64,000 nt of DNA from Cololabis saira (GCF_033807715.1 NC_084599.1:8326125-8390124); one strand, 5' to 3'; shown: positions 54,701-60,502, numbered from the stretch's first letter. Notes: a model not told the origin generated them from the sequence alone. Translations and numbers: made by a program.

Positions 54701-56137
54701 GCATGTGCATGACACGAACACAACTCCTCTCCGTGTCTCCAGCACTGAGCGACAGCTCGGTGAAGTATTTCTGTTCAGATCTAAGTTCCAGACCGTCGGT
54801 GAATAAATGTGTTTCCGTCCCTGCAGAACCAGCTGTCAGGTTACCTGCTGAGGAAGTTCAAGAACAGTAACGGCTGGCAGAAGCTCTGGGTGGTGTTCAC
54901 CAACTTCTGCTTGTTCTTCTACAAGACCCACCAGGTACACACGAGCATTTTCAAATGTTGTATTTACTCCTTTTTGTTTTTCTGGATTCAAATCCATGAG
55001 AACATGCATAACTGAGGTGATGCCTGCCTGTCCTGCAGGACGACTTCCCGCTGGCCAGCCTGCCACTGCTCGGCTACACGGTCAGCACCCCCGAGGAGTC
55101 GGACAGCATTCACAAGGAGTACGTCTTCAAGCTGCAGTTCAAGTCTCACGTTTACTTCTTCAGAGCGGAGAGCGAGTATACTTTTGAGAGGTACGTATGG
55201 TGTTGTTTTATTCATCCTGTCCTCTAACGTCTCAGTAAATACCCCCGATAAGACTTTAAGGGCCAATCCCAATACACCCCGTACTTTCTACCACTAGCCC
55301 TAAAAATGAAGCCACAGGCGTAGGGCCCTTATAATGTTCCCTAGGGATTGGGACACCACTCGTTACGTCACTGCGTGGTTTACGTTCGGGTACGTAAGCG
55401 ACTGCGTAGTTACGTTTGCACATACGTCACACCATATCAGGAAGCCCAGAGCTAGAAGCTGTTTTAATTTCAGCTGTAGCGCTGTTAATATGCCACTTTA
55501 TTAAGTTTTAATATTTTTTCAGGCGTAAAAGTAACCGTTAGGATCCCCAACCTGGGCTCAGTTTATCCAAATAACGGCTGTTAAGAAATTTGCTACGGTG
55601 TTTTCGGGGATGAGTACAGCCGCCGGCCCGGGAGCTGATTTATGGTTCCGTGTTAAATCGACGCAGAGTTACCATGTAGGGTACGGCGCGCGTCGCCGCG
55701 TAACCTACGCCGTAGGCTCGGCGTTGGTGTAACGCAGAACCATAAATCAGCCTTTATTCTGGCGAGATCTGAAGATACAACGCAACAACAACCAAGCTAG
55801 TGATTATGTACATCCACTGAGTGAATATTATGAAAGTAAAATATATATTTCTCGCTAGAAATGTAATCAAAACGCATTTTTATGCAGAAACTGACTCAAA
55901 ATATTGATTTTATTCACTAAAAAATAAGAAATGTCCGGAATTGGGACACCACTAGCCTCACGGGAACGCGCAAAATTTAGGGGTAGGACTGAAAAGTAGT
56001 GGTTGTATTGGGACTGGGCCTAAAGCTGCGTCTTGTGTCTTCCCAGATGGATGGAGGTGATCAAGAGCGCGGCGAGCACCACGGGCCGGATGAGCCTGCT
56101 CATACCTAAAGGCCCCATGGAGATGAATGGAAACTGA
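14626..56137 (+). CDS. farp2: farp2: FERM, ARH/RhoGEF and pleckstrin domain protein 2 (whole gene, spliced)
   Basis: Rho-family guanine-nucleotide exchange factor that couples membrane or receptor binding through its FERM domain to GTPase activation through its DH-PH module; the mammalian relative acts downstream of semaphorin/plexin and in cell adhesion. Coding exons: 14626-14826, 27733-27837, 28837-28879, 28964-29042, 29150-29247, 29467-29581, 35210-35357, 35466-35561, 36193-36356, 36450-36518, 37252-37309, 37458-37710, 42072-42256, 42459-42548, 43171-43304, 43387-43468, 44036-44273, 46515-46645, 46730-46798, 46888-46977, 50533-50615, 51214-51332, 51517-51680, 54827-54934, 55039-55190, 56047-56137. 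All phases agree; total 3165 nt, 1054 residues, which matches the human length as I recall it. Approximate domains: FERM 45-330, FERM-adjacent 335-375, Ser/Pro linker 393-538, DH 539-735, PH1 765-865, PH2 939-1035. FARP2 rather than FARP1 is chosen from the N-terminus ([16 protein letters not shown]) and the [17 protein letters not shown] stretch. Boundaries come from splice consensus, phase and family conservation. Confidence 0.95.
17690..17725. repeat. Perfect 10-bp stem hairpin with T tract
   Basis: GCCCTTCGAT, a TCAGAC loop, then ATCGAAGGGC followed by CTTTTT. It looks like a bacterial intrinsic terminator but lies in a fish intron. It is most likely a piece of a repeat (TTATTATTATTACTCGCCCT lead-in) or chance. 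Confidence 0.5.
17963..18333. mobile_element. Long foldback MITE family F1, copy 1
   Basis: TA flanks both ends (17961-17962, 18334-18335). The termini are CAGAACTGTCTCAGAAAATT and the complement ending GAGACAGTCCTG. Each arm is about 180 bp and the two arms pair almost throughout (AATATTGCTGATTATAG pairs with the GATCAGCAATATTAAAA side). The TA duplication suggests Tc1/mariner-type mobilisation. Five more copies lie at 23978, 42684, 51829, 57645 and 60417. Confidence 0.88.
18668..19478. mobile_element. Decayed DNA transposon with long inverted termini
   Basis: The left end (TTGGTACCCTCCCAGTAAG to TGAAATAACTTGAAACTG) is an imperfect reverse complement of the right end (CTTCAAGTTATTTCAGTGAC to AGAGGGGTACCAGTAATG). 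The interior has no usable frame. It resembles long-TIR Tc1/mariner-type elements of fish; the superfamily is inferred. Confidence 0.55.
20515..21011. mobile_element. MITE with CCGTATTTTCCGCA-type termini
   Basis: The left end reads CCATATTTTCCACATTAGAA with ATAAGGCGCACC repeats and the right end reads GCCTTATAGTGCGGGAAATACGG. TA flanks both sides. Tandem ATAAGGCGCAC units near each end match a very common fish MITE type. Confidence 0.7.
22020..22379. mobile_element. Decayed hAT-like fragment
   Basis: The right end reads TTAAAATCGATTAATCGCAC then AGCCCTA, the complement of a TAGGGCTGTGCGATTAATCG-type terminus. The left end is T-rich and worn (GTCCCGATTTTTT). No reliable target duplication was found. 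Confidence 0.5.
23978..24345. mobile_element. Long foldback MITE family F1, copy 2
   Basis: TA-flanked (23976-23977, 24346-24347), 368 bp, both arms present. It is nested in the hAT element at 23452-25184, so it inserted later than that element. Confidence 0.88.
24650..24889 (-). pseudogene. BED-finger remnant of a hAT transposase
   Basis: The minus-strand frame ends in [15 protein letters not shown], matching the second half of a BED zinc finger. The first half (WKYFGFKP) is in another frame, so the frame is broken. The catalytic domain is absent. It lies within the hAT element and is not a host gene. Confidence 0.6.
26197..26534. mobile_element. TTAA-flanked MITE, AAGGAGCTTGAGGC termini
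   Basis: TTAA at 26193-26196 and 26535-26538; left terminus AAGGAGCTTGAGGC, right terminus GCCTCAAGCTCCTT. 338 bp with no frame. piggyBac-type mobilisation is inferred from the TTAA site. Confidence 0.85.
27733..27837 (+). CDS. farp2: farp2 exon 3, FERM F1 lobe
   Basis: Acceptor TTCTCTCTCCAG, donor TGG|GTATGT, 35 codons, phase 0 at both ends. Encodes [13 protein letters not shown], then the conserved [14 protein letters not shown] segment of the F1 ubiquitin-like lobe. Confidence 0.95.
28837..28879 (+). CDS. farp2: farp2 exon 4, FERM F1/F2 junction
   Basis: A 43-nt exon encoding [14 protein letters not shown] plus one base. An earlier GT at 28873 would also be in phase but would delete the conserved VRRP motif. 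The donor at 28880 (GTAAGC) restores [13 protein letters not shown] across the junction and is chosen for that reason. Confidence 0.88.
28964..29042 (+). CDS. farp2: farp2 exon 5, FERM
   Basis: Acceptor CTTGTCTCTTTCAG; encodes [19 protein letters not shown] then LQEEYTR. KFFPPDP is a signature of the FARP FERM domain. Confidence 0.93.
29150..29247 (+). CDS. farp2: farp2 exon 6, FERM F2 lobe
   Basis: Acceptor TTTATTTCCACAG; encodes [16 protein letters not shown] and [10 protein letters not shown], the start of the helical F2 lobe. The exon ends with the first base of a serine codon completed by the next exon. Confidence 0.93.
29467..29581 (+). CDS. farp2: farp2 exon 7, FERM F2 lobe
   Basis: Encodes [16 protein letters not shown] and [19 protein letters not shown]. 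Donor TT|GTAAGT. SEIGDYD is invariant in this family. Confidence 0.93.
30022..30645. mobile_element. hAT-like MITE, TAGGGCTGGGCGATA termini
   Basis: The left terminus TAGGGCTGGGCGATATGG and right terminus ATATATCGCCGAGCCCTA are inverted repeats, with subterminal TCGATATATCGATAT motifs. AAATGCT occurs on both sides (30015-30021 and 30646-30652) as a 7-bp match to the expected target duplication. Confidence 0.75.
31960..32555. mobile_element. Possible decayed hAT-like element
   Basis: ACCGATACATTTCCGATACT near 31977 and CCCGATACTTTTTTGGCCGA near 32480 are opposed GATAC-rich ends, and the interior resembles other fish hAT-derived elements. The ends are worn and no target duplication was found, so the limits are approximate. 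Confidence 0.35.
34477..34670. repeat. Interspersed repeat fragment
   Basis: TTTCTCCAACCCTGGTCCTC, GCATGTTTTACGGGAG and CTCCAACACCTGCCTGA in sequence match the pattern of a widespread fish repeat. No terminal structure was resolved. Confidence 0.5.
34970..35175 (-). mobile_element. LINE reverse transcriptase scrap
   Basis: The minus strand encodes [15 protein letters not shown], matching the GVPQGSxLGP motif of non-LTR reverse transcriptases, and little more. It ends 35 bp before farp2 exon 8. Confidence 0.45.
35210..35357 (+). CDS. farp2: farp2 exon 8, FERM F2/F3
   Basis: Acceptor TTTCCCCCCAACCAG; encodes [19 protein letters not shown], then [17 protein letters not shown] and [17 protein letters not shown] is a strong FARP signature. 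Ends in phase 0 at GTGATC. Confidence 0.95.
35466..35561 (+). CDS. farp2: farp2 exon 9, FERM F3 lobe
   Basis: 32 codons, phase 0 at both ends: [18 protein letters not shown] then [14 protein letters not shown]. This is the PTB/PH-like F3 lobe with its basic patch. Confidence 0.95.
35580..36117 (+). mobile_element. LINE 3' end in farp2 intron 9
   Basis: The plus strand encodes [20 protein letters not shown] then FQFKKKFK and a stop near 35798, a non-LTR ORF2 C-terminus. A 3' tail ending GGAATAAATAAAAAATG follows. A related tail lies in intron 17 (43540-44011). It makes up most of the 631-nt intron 9. Confidence 0.65.
36193..36356 (+). CDS. farp2: farp2 exon 10, FERM F3 end and FERM-adjacent start
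   Basis: Encodes [35 protein letters not shown] and [11 protein letters not shown]. The YHSFFRL helix ends the F3 lobe and RGSSFRYSGRTQ begins the FERM-adjacent region. Confidence 0.95.
36450..36518 (+). CDS. farp2: farp2 exon 11, FERM-adjacent region
   Basis: Encodes [19 protein letters not shown] and TPYQR. The GRTQKQ motif is diagnostic of FARP-type FERM-adjacent regions. Donor AG|GTGTGT. Confidence 0.93.
36564..37182. mobile_element. hAT MITE with perfect 8-bp TSD in intron 11
   Basis: ACTCCAAT at 36556-36563 and 37183-37190 flanks it. The right terminus ATCGATCCCCAGCCCTA and left terminus TAGGCCTGTGTTGAAAAGAT are imperfect inverted repeats with subterminal AATCGATT motifs. It contributes 619 of the 733 nt of intron 11. 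Confidence 0.85.
37252..37309 (+). CDS. farp2: farp2 exon 12
   Basis: Acceptor TTTATCTTTTAG. Encodes [20 protein letters not shown], aligned with the basic segment that follows the FERM-adjacent region in FARP2. Phase 0 at the end, donor GTAAGC. Confidence 0.92.
37458..37710 (+). CDS. farp2: farp2 exon 13, Ser/Pro-rich linker (short form)
   Basis: Acceptor CTTCTCTCCCCTCAG. Encodes [18 protein letters not shown] and a long Pro/Ser/Gln-rich stretch, then SHFSFQ plus one base. Donor CAAG|GTGCCC is weak at positions +3 to +6 but leaves the one base needed by exon 14 (G+AT gives Asp). The frame does not stop at this donor; see the alternative terminal exon. Confidence 0.82.
37458..38633 (+). CDS. 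farp2: farp2 alternative terminal exon: FERM-only isoform C-terminus
   Basis: Reading through the weak donor at 37711, the frame stays open for 307 more codons to TAA at 38631-38633. That would make a protein of about 783 residues with FERM and linker but no DH or PH domains. The extra tail is codon-biased and structured: a Gly/Arg-rich stretch, acidic [19 protein letters not shown], then Ser/Glu-rich repeats of SETSSLV, SECSSLD, SEASSMV and SESSSAV type, a [10 protein letters not shown] acidic patch and a final [21 protein letters not shown]-rich third positions differ from surrounding intron. An apparent 3' UTR follows, to a poly(A) signal at 40914. Function is unknown; competition with full-length protein is inference. 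Confidence 0.7.
   Translation, partial: HLSFNDSLRAPGSPSSSSVSFSPAHMSSILLRSELQPQPQPLSALSPSPAPTQQLQHALQQAGPPSPPKEDCVKAASPSHFSFQGAPSNQPAIHFSPLFLCVESGTSQSQPSRNGNEDIERGGRRGVGVSAGGEGGKRKGVLTPEAFEAELLRSKQNSMFPMSASPLQVTEEFIDDDPTTISFYGGGAEAYTYGLEGKVAPFGFGEESDLNRNKIFGLGIEDLNGNGNAFHHDSIVGLSETSSLVNNRSECSSLDNLGLSSAGECMSVGYGGPDSSSLRLPGSDVQSEASSMVNFPAYSVRSESSSAVQFSDLVEQLEQLSYPPTATEGSGNGSSDSDSDWGSDSVLPPEQNLFYSNSLTENSAIEGFLLQCQNLQSLALADPSGSPHIKM
38634..40940 (+). other. farp2: Probable 3' UTR of the FERM-only isoform
   Basis: About 2.3 kb of AT-rich sequence with no recognised transposon, unlike almost every other stretch this long in the window. It ends with AATAAA at 40914-40919 and a T/G-rich patch near 40955-40970, the layout of a cleavage and polyadenylation site. 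An earlier AATAAA lies near 39673. The UTR reading is inferred. Confidence 0.5.
41300..41350. repeat. GT/GA microsatellite
   Basis: A GTGCGTGTGTGT run passes directly into GAGAGAGAGA in farp2 intron 13. Confidence 0.9.
42072..42256 (+). CDS. farp2: farp2 exon 14, linker before DH
   Basis: Acceptor CCCCTCTCCCACAG. Encodes [33 protein letters not shown] and the acidic-basic [15 protein letters not shown] end that leads into the DH domain. Multiple Ser-Pro sites are possible phosphorylation sites. Confidence 0.92.
42459..42548 (+). CDS. farp2: farp2 exon 15, DH helix 1
   Basis: 30 codons, phase 0: [20 protein letters not shown] then [10 protein letters not shown]. This is the conserved CR1 helix that contacts the GTPase ([12 protein letters not shown]). 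Confidence 0.96.
42684..43050. mobile_element. Long foldback MITE family F1, copy 3
   Basis: TA-flanked (42682-42683, 43051-43052), 367 bp, complete arms. It fills over half of the 622-nt intron 15. Confidence 0.9.
43171..43304 (+). CDS. farp2: farp2 exon 16, DH
   Basis: Encodes [38 protein letters not shown] and DQRLALW. Acceptor GTTTTGCTGCCTTCAG, donor TG|GTGGGT with the Trp codon split. Confidence 0.95.
43387..43468 (+). CDS. farp2: farp2 exon 17, DH
   Basis: Encodes [20 protein letters not shown] then KNMSALK. Acceptor CTGTCTCAG, donor AAG|GTAGGA. Confidence 0.95.
43540..44011 (+). mobile_element. LINE 3' end in farp2 intron 17
   Basis: The plus strand encodes [20 protein letters not shown] and a stop, homologous to the LINE end in intron 9. 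A long 3' tail contains an ATT microsatellite (about 43752-43810) and ends AAATAAATATGAACTAACTA just before exon 18. Confidence 0.65.
44036..44273 (+). CDS. farp2: farp2 exon 18, DH core
   Basis: 79 codons plus one base: [40 protein letters not shown] and [35 protein letters not shown] is the CR3 region that forms the GTPase interface. Donor G|GTGAGG. Confidence 0.97.
44274..45105 (+). other. farp2 intron 18, unique part
   Basis: No exon recognised. GCCGCCATGGCAACAGC near 44519 resembles half of an X-box (RFX) site, which may be chance. Confidence 0.35.
45114..46138. mobile_element. hAT element with perfect 8-bp TSD in intron 18
   Basis: CTAAAGAG occurs at 45106-45113 and 46139-46146. The left terminus is TAGGGGTGTAACAATATATC and the right is GTGTATCGTTACACCCCTA, with subterminal CACGATA motifs. 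1025 bp; no transposase frame survives. Confidence 0.9.
46181..46433. repeat. Duplicated segment D2, copy A
   Basis: About 253 bp, near-identical and in the same orientation to 49024-49275. Landmarks: GGTTTGCAGGATTGAAAAGT, AAGTTCACCGGTGCAAGCAC, AGATTTCCACCGCCCAGC. It lies just upstream of farp2 exon 19. Confidence 0.85.
46515..46645 (+). CDS. farp2: farp2 exon 19, DH end
   Basis: Encodes [39 protein letters not shown] and TAPGR, the long last DH helix leading to PH1. Donor CGG|GTGAGT. Confidence 0.96.
46730..46798 (+). CDS. farp2: farp2 exon 20, PH1 start
   Basis: 23 codons, phase 0: [20 protein letters not shown] then FFL. Typical first two strands of a PH domain. Confidence 0.96.
46888..46977 (+). 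CDS. farp2: farp2 exon 21, PH1
   Basis: 30 codons, phase 0: [20 protein letters not shown] then [10 protein letters not shown]. Donor ATC|GTGAGT. A transposon starts 18 bp past the exon end. Confidence 0.96.
46996..47593. mobile_element. hAT-like MITE, CAGTACTNGAGTTG termini
   Basis: The left end CAGTACTCGAGTTGTA and right end TCAACTCCAGTACTG are inverted repeats. Flanks CTTGTAAC (46988-46995) and ACTGTAAC (47594-47601) are a worn 8-bp duplication. Part of a second repeat (CACTGCAAAAACTC and TCCCACTGGCAGATTTTT motifs) is nested near 47282-47460. Confidence 0.7.
47791..47811 (+). CDS. farp2: Candidate 21-nt microexon in farp2 PH1
   Basis: A pyrimidine-rich tract with GGCTGCAG (acceptor ends 47790) is followed by exactly 21 nt encoding LIVLDAP and the strong donor GTAAGT at 47812. 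Exons 21 and 22 meet in phase 0, so inclusion adds seven residues between HGMI and VEESENEW with no frame change. A UGC just before the acceptor fits SRRM4-type neural microexons. No transcript evidence was available. Confidence 0.55.
47991..49325. mobile_element. piggyBac-like element carrying an internal duplicated segment
   Basis: TTAA at 47987-47990 and 49326-49329. The left end AGGGGACCTATTATGGCATC and right end CATAATGGGTCCCCTTTAA match the element at 9640-10457, here in reverse orientation. A second right-end-like terminus occurs internally at about 48961-49014, so D2 copy B (49024-49275) sits between two copies of the terminal 50 bp. Confidence 0.75.
49024..49275. repeat. Duplicated segment D2, copy B, within a transposon
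   Basis: Near-identical to 46181-46433. It is bounded on the right by a second copy of the element's terminal sequence (TTTACATATGTTAAAGCAAG). Capture of neighbouring intron sequence by the element, or insertion of another repeat, would both fit. Confidence 0.8.
50533..50615 (+). CDS. farp2: farp2 exon 22, PH1
   Basis: Encodes [20 protein letters not shown] then RTIVVAA. Acceptor TTACTTTTCCAG, donor AG|GTGAGA with a Ser codon split. Confidence 0.96.
51214..51332 (+). CDS. farp2: farp2 exon 23, PH1 C-terminal helix
   Basis: Encodes [20 protein letters not shown] then [19 protein letters not shown]. The Trp of GKWIEDL is the conserved PH-helix tryptophan. It ends with one base of a codon (C|GTAAGA), which both following candidate exons can complete. 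Confidence 0.95.
51517..51680 (+). CDS. farp2: farp2 exon 24a, inter-PH linker (canonical)
   Basis: 164 nt. Encodes [20 protein letters not shown], then [20 protein letters not shown] and [17 protein letters not shown] and [11 protein letters not shown] match the vertebrate FARP2 form. Acceptor CTCCCCCCCAG, donor GAG|GTACTC. A CA repeat begins 22 nt beyond the donor. Confidence 0.93.
51703..51732. repeat. CA dinucleotide repeat next to exon 24a donor
   Basis: About 15 AC units on the transcribed strand. Intronic CA repeats near donors are known binding sites for hnRNP L, a splicing regulator; that role here is inferred. Confidence 0.9.
51829..52195. mobile_element. Long foldback MITE family F1, copy 4
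   Basis: TA-flanked (51827-51828, 52196-52197), complete arms, 367 bp. It lies between the two related exons 24a and 24b and would form a long hairpin in the pre-mRNA. Confidence 0.9.
52479..52618 (+). CDS. farp2: farp2 exon 24b, candidate mutually exclusive alternative to 24a
   Basis: A strong pyrimidine tract (CTTCCGTTTCTCTCTCTTCT and on to CCTCTCAG) precedes 140 nt ending CAG|GTACTA. In the phase needed after exon 23 the exon is open: [20 protein letters not shown] then [20 protein letters not shown] and YLRMNQ, ending in phase 0 for exon 25. THVCWYRN and the following S-LAD match HVCWHRN...SMSD of exon 24a, so the two look like an exon duplication. Splicing both shifts the frame and reaches TGA at 52611-52613. 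Confidence 0.72.
52959..53670. mobile_element. hAT MITE with perfect 8-bp TSD
   Basis: CCAGCGTG at 52951-52958 and 53671-53678. Termini CAGAGGTGTCAAAAGTATTC and ACTTTGTTACTTGACACCTCTG with many AAAAGTA/TACTCAAGTA subterminal repeats. It lies in farp2 intron 24. A relative is at 58938-59675. Confidence 0.9.
53680..54826 (+). other. farp2 intron 24, remainder
   Basis: AT-rich. An open frame near 53959-54282 has no recognised family match and weak composition. Nothing else supportable. Confidence 0.35.
54827..54934 (+). CDS. farp2: farp2 exon 25, PH2 start
   Basis: 36 codons, phase 0: [20 protein letters not shown] then [16 protein letters not shown]. Near-invariant start of PH2 in FARP proteins. 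Confidence 0.97.
55039..55190 (+). CDS. farp2: farp2 exon 26, PH2
   Basis: Encodes [40 protein letters not shown] and YTFER. Acceptor CCTGTCCTGCAG, donor AG|GTACGT. Confidence 0.97.
55260..56020. mobile_element. MITE with GGGCCAATCCCAATAC termini in intron 26
   Basis: The left end GGGCCAATCCCAATACACCC and right end GTATTGGGACTGGGCC are inverted repeats. TAA flanks both sides (55257-55259, 56021-56023), a 3-bp duplication as in PIF/Harbinger elements. An F2 MITE (55633-55753) is nested. It takes up most of intron 26. Confidence 0.7.
55633..55753. mobile_element. Foldback MITE family F2, copy c
   Basis: AGCTGATTTATGGTTCCGTG pairs with AACGCAGAACCATAAATCAG, with GTACGGCGCGCG in the loop region. 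Nested in the element at 55260-56020. Confidence 0.8.
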
Positions 56138-57535
56138 ACACATGGCTGTGCATCTGGAGGCTGGGCCTCTGGGATACCGGTGTCATTTTTAAGTGAAGTA
56201 AATATGTGGATGATTAAGTGCTAATATTTCTCAGCTTTGTTCTAATGGTTTGTGCATTTTCTTTCAATAGTGATATAACTTTTTTTTTTCCAGCATAAGG
56301 GAAATAATGAAAGGGAGATGTGTACATTATGATCAGTTTTGTAATTTGCTCTGGTTTGTTTTGTTTTTTTTTGCATGTGTAGAGCCTGTTTTGGTTGTTC
56401 ACATAGACTGATTGGAAATACAGTTTTATGGGACCAGCCACATAACAAATGGCTTACATTTTGACTTTTTGAAGGACTTTTTTTCTTCTTTTTTTTTTTT
56501 TTTTTTTGATCAGCACCTCATAACAAACTTTATTGGGTGCGTGACCATCTTATGACTGGAATACAGAAGAAAAACAGTATGTGGGACATGAAAGTACAGC
56601 GAGCACGTGCTCTGTTCAGCGTCACTTGAAGGACTTGCGGGAGTTTTGTGCGTGCGGTGGAGGCGAACAGACGGGTAATGAAATGTTCAGCCACGTCGGG
56701 GACTGGAGGTCGGGACCCTCTGTGAAATTGGTGCCGTTGCTTTGAAAAGGGATTCGGCTTCAGCCGTTTTGAACTGCTGGAATAAAGCAGGAGGGATTTC
56801 TCAAACTGAGATTGGGATCCAGTTTGGACATTTTAGTAACTCACTAATGGAAAGATGCAATCAGTGTTTCAAATGCTCAAATAGGGCAGTTCTGTTTAGT
56901 GCTTCGATTAGCTAGGCAGCCAGTTTGATGCTTCTATACTTTGTTTATTATGAGACCTGTCCTGTTTTTGTTTTACATCAGCATAACAACTTGAGGACAT
57001 GCTTTGCAGTGGTTACTCTGTTGTGTAAAAGTTTCAGATTGTCCCTGTAAAAACAGAACTTAAGAACATATCTTTAAGTACTTGGTGACATCTTCCAGCG
57101 TCAATCCGCTTTTCTTATGATTTTTCTTATAAGGAGCTGACTGAAACTGAAGGTACGGATTACAGTTAGTTTAGTGCACTACACGCCGTCATGGTAGTAT
57201 TTGGGATATATTTTCATTGAAGACTGGAATCTGTGTTCTCTGTGTGAGTACATTTGCGTATATATGTGGAGACCACAAGCACGCAGTCGTACCTGCAGCT
57301 CCGCCGCCTCTGCAACTTGAAGAGAAAGTGGTGATGGAGGTCATCTCCAAACCGGCAGACTTTTTTTTTTTTTTTGTTTTGTATCAGAATCTGACTGTTG
57401 CACAGTTAAACTCCAGTATGTTACTCCTATTTATTGTACTGACTGTCATCAGGGCCATGCTCCTGGGTGGCCTCATGTAGACTTCATGTTATTCCATTGA
57501 AAAGCTAACAAATAAACCAAATTTCAATCGATTTG
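56047..57535 (+). CDS. farp2: farp2 exon 27: C-terminus, stop and 3' UTR
   Basis: Encodes [19 protein letters not shown] then [11 protein letters not shown] and TGA at 56135-56137. WMEVI is the PH2 helix tryptophan motif. The 3' UTR runs about 1.4 kb to AATAAA at 57511-57516, followed by a GT-rich element (TGTGGTTTTGTTTT). An earlier AATAAA lies near 56780. Confidence 0.93.
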
Positions 57536-57545
57536 TGGTTTTGTT
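57511..57545 (+). terminator. farp2: farp2 poly(A) signal
   Basis: AATAAA (57511-57516), then CCAAATTTC and a GT-rich downstream element within 30 nt. Cleavage is expected near 57530. Confidence 0.7.
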
Positions 57546-57644
57546 TTCTACTAATACTGTGTTTAATTGAAATTATACTTAGCTACTAGGTCCGTCTGAG
57601 CCGTAATGGATTTGGTTTCACCAAATTACACATTTCAAAATGTA

Positions 57645-57935
57645 CAGGACTATCTCAGAAAATTAGAATATTGTGATAAAGTCCTTTTTATTTTCTGTAA
57701 TGCCAAAATGTCATACATTCTGGATTCATTACAAATTAACTGAAATATTGCAATCCTTTCATTATTTTAATATTGCTGATCATGGCTTACAGCTTAAGAA
57801 AACTTAAATATCCTATCTCAAAAAATTAGAATATTCTGGGAATCTTAATCTTAAACTGACATTTTTGTTTTTTTAATTGCAATACAGAAAATAAAGAACT
57901 TTATCACAATATATTAATTTTCTGAGACAGTCCTT
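57645..57935. mobile_element. Foldback MITE family F1, copy 5, internally deleted
   Basis: TA-flanked (57643-57644, 57936-57937). It has the usual ends but is only 291 bp because the right arm lacks about 75 bp. Confidence 0.88.
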
Positions 57936-58937
57936 TATACTGTAATGGTGACAACCAGCCGCTGCCAGGATGTAGACGGTTACTTATCTCAGACATAACT
58001 TGCCCTGGGAAGTTGGGCCTTTGCTAGCTGATATTATTTTTAAATCTCTGTCGGCCTCCAAATCATCAGAGCATGAAAATATGCAAACCTTTACCGTTTG
58101 GTGATTACCGCGCCATTTACAGGGTTTGGCAATGGCTTTGTGTGCAGATCAAGATGCTGCCGTCCCAACTGTGGCTGCACGGTTTACTCACAACGTGAAA
58201 CATTTGCACCAAATCATTTTTCCACCCTCCCCCCCTTCTCTGGAATAATGAGTCTCCAATACTTGGTTGTGTTCAGCGCATACAAATGATTTAACTTTGT
58301 ACAAGTGGGATTAAACATGCAGTACGCGGAAGAGCTTTGGTCATTATGTCCGTGGGAGCAGAGCCAGAGTGGATGATATCTCTGTGGATATCTGGGGAAA
58401 GGTAGTGCTGTTGAACGAACTGCAAAGTTAAAGGATTGAGTTCACACAGTAGGAAAAACACGTTTCTATGAGGATTTTTTTTGTGTTTTCAGTCTCTTTG
58501 TGTAGTTTGACTCTTGTCAGTTTTAAAAATCTGATGTCTGCAGTCATAGACGGAGCGGGGCATTCGTCAGGCATGCCTAAACAGCTAGAGGGGTGGGTGT
58601 GGTGGCTTTCCCTGACGTGCCAGTCTCACTTCCCTGCCAAGGAGATCTGTTGAAACGGTTTTGTTTGGAAATGGAGGGTGGGGACATATAGTGGCTGCTG
58701 TTTTACCTCAAAACATGACCTCACACAACACCCTCATCCGCTGGGTTTATGTTGGTCAAATACCTACGTCCTTTAGATTTAAATATATAATATACACTTT
58801 TTATTTGTTTAATGACCCTTTTCACTAAATTAATCCAAAAGCCTTTTATCAAACAGTTTTCAGAATTTAGTGTGCAGTAACTCTTTGTTAGCAGTAAAAG
58901 CACGTCCTGTGACAGAAATCTGATGGTCGATTCTTAC

Positions 58938-59675
58938 CAGAGGTGGGTAGAGGAGCCAAAAATTGTACTCAAGTAAAAGTACTGTTACTTCAGAATAATA
59001 TGACTCAAGTAGAAGTAAAAAGTAGTCATCCAAATAATTACTTGAGTAAAAGTAAAAAAGTACTTGGTGTAAAAACTACTCAAGTACTGAGTAACTGTTG
59101 AGTAATGTCTGATTTTTTTTTTTTAACACAACCTTTCAAACAGACAAAAGTACAAAATAATCATCTTCAGGCAAATTAAATCAATAAAATTAATAAAAAA
59201 TAAAAAATAGCTTAAATTAAAATAAAGATAATTCAAGTACTTTAGTAAATAATAAAATAAATAAAATAACAGAATAAAAAAATAAATCAAGCACAAGTAG
59301 CACAAAATTTCAAGCCTTTGTACTTTTCTTTTTTAACCAGGCAGAACTAGAACAAACATGAACTCATAGAAACTCTGTGTGTGTTTGAGTCTGTGTAAAT
59401 GTGACAAAACATGCAAAAACAAACATTTTTCCCAAAGAATCACCCAGTGATGTCATGAGATTGACGCGTACGCGGATAAAAGGGATAAAAGAAAAGTAAC
59501 AGCTCAACGTAGCCTAATGTAGCGGAGTAAGAGGAACAGTTTCTTCTTCACAAATCTATTCAAGTAAAAGTAAAAAGTATAGTGATTCAAAACTACTCCT
59601 AAAAGTACAACATTTCCCAAAACTTACTCAAGTAAATGTAACGGAGTAAATGTAACTCGTTACTACCCAGCTCTG
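58938..59675. mobile_element. hAT MITE with perfect 8-bp TSD
   Basis: ATTCTTAC at 58930-58937 and 59676-59683. Termini CAGAGGTGGGTAGAGGAGCC and CGTTACTACCCAGCTCTG, with subterminal TACTCAAGTAAAAGTA repeats. Related to the element at 52959-53670. Confidence 0.9.
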
Positions 59676-60416
59676 ATTCTTACGAGTGGGTTTCTGTATC
59701 GGAGCGTGTACTGATACCGACCTGCTTCATTTGTGTTTTCTGAGGAGGCAAAGGCCGTATTTGGAAGCGAGCACCCTTACACCCCAGAAACACGGTGCAC
59801 ACACTGGTGTAGCAGGCCTGCTGTTTCTCTTCATTTAGAAACTGAATGAAATGTACAGAACTACGTCATGATTTGACTCAAATACCAACCACAGCTGGCT
59901 GAATGCACAATGAGGGCTCATTCTGCCCAAGAAAAAGCAAAACTTTGCCATCTCACGACATTGTGCAGAACACATTACCAAACCTGATCTTGCTGATTTT
60001 TAGAGAGAGAGAAAGAGAGGCTCTTTCAGCTTTTCCTCACAGCAGCTCTCAACATTTACTTGCTTAAAGGAAAGCAGCAGAGCAACCCTGGGAGCAGACC
60101 CAAAACCTCACCAGAACAGAGGGCCGGCCCGGACTGATCTGGACAACAAGGATTTACTGAGCTGGCTTGAGATGGAGGACTCCTTTTTATTTGTTATTCC
60201 CTTTTATTTCCCCTCTTTCACACGTCAGCTGCCTGTTGTACCAGCTCAGCATTACTAGTCGGGATTTGAATACTGTTCGAGGAGCTGTATTGGTCCAATA
60301 GCCCTGAGAGAGTACTCATTTAGTCCAGTTGCAGCTCTAGTTCCTGTTTACAGGCTTTATAGCAATCAGGTCAGAGTAATTGTATGTATAGAAGTATAGA
60401 GTACATTATAAATATA

Positions 60417-60470
60417 CAGGACTGTCTCAGAAAATTAGAATATTGTGATAAAGTTCTTTATTTTCTGTAA

Positions 60471-60502
<32 letters not shown>

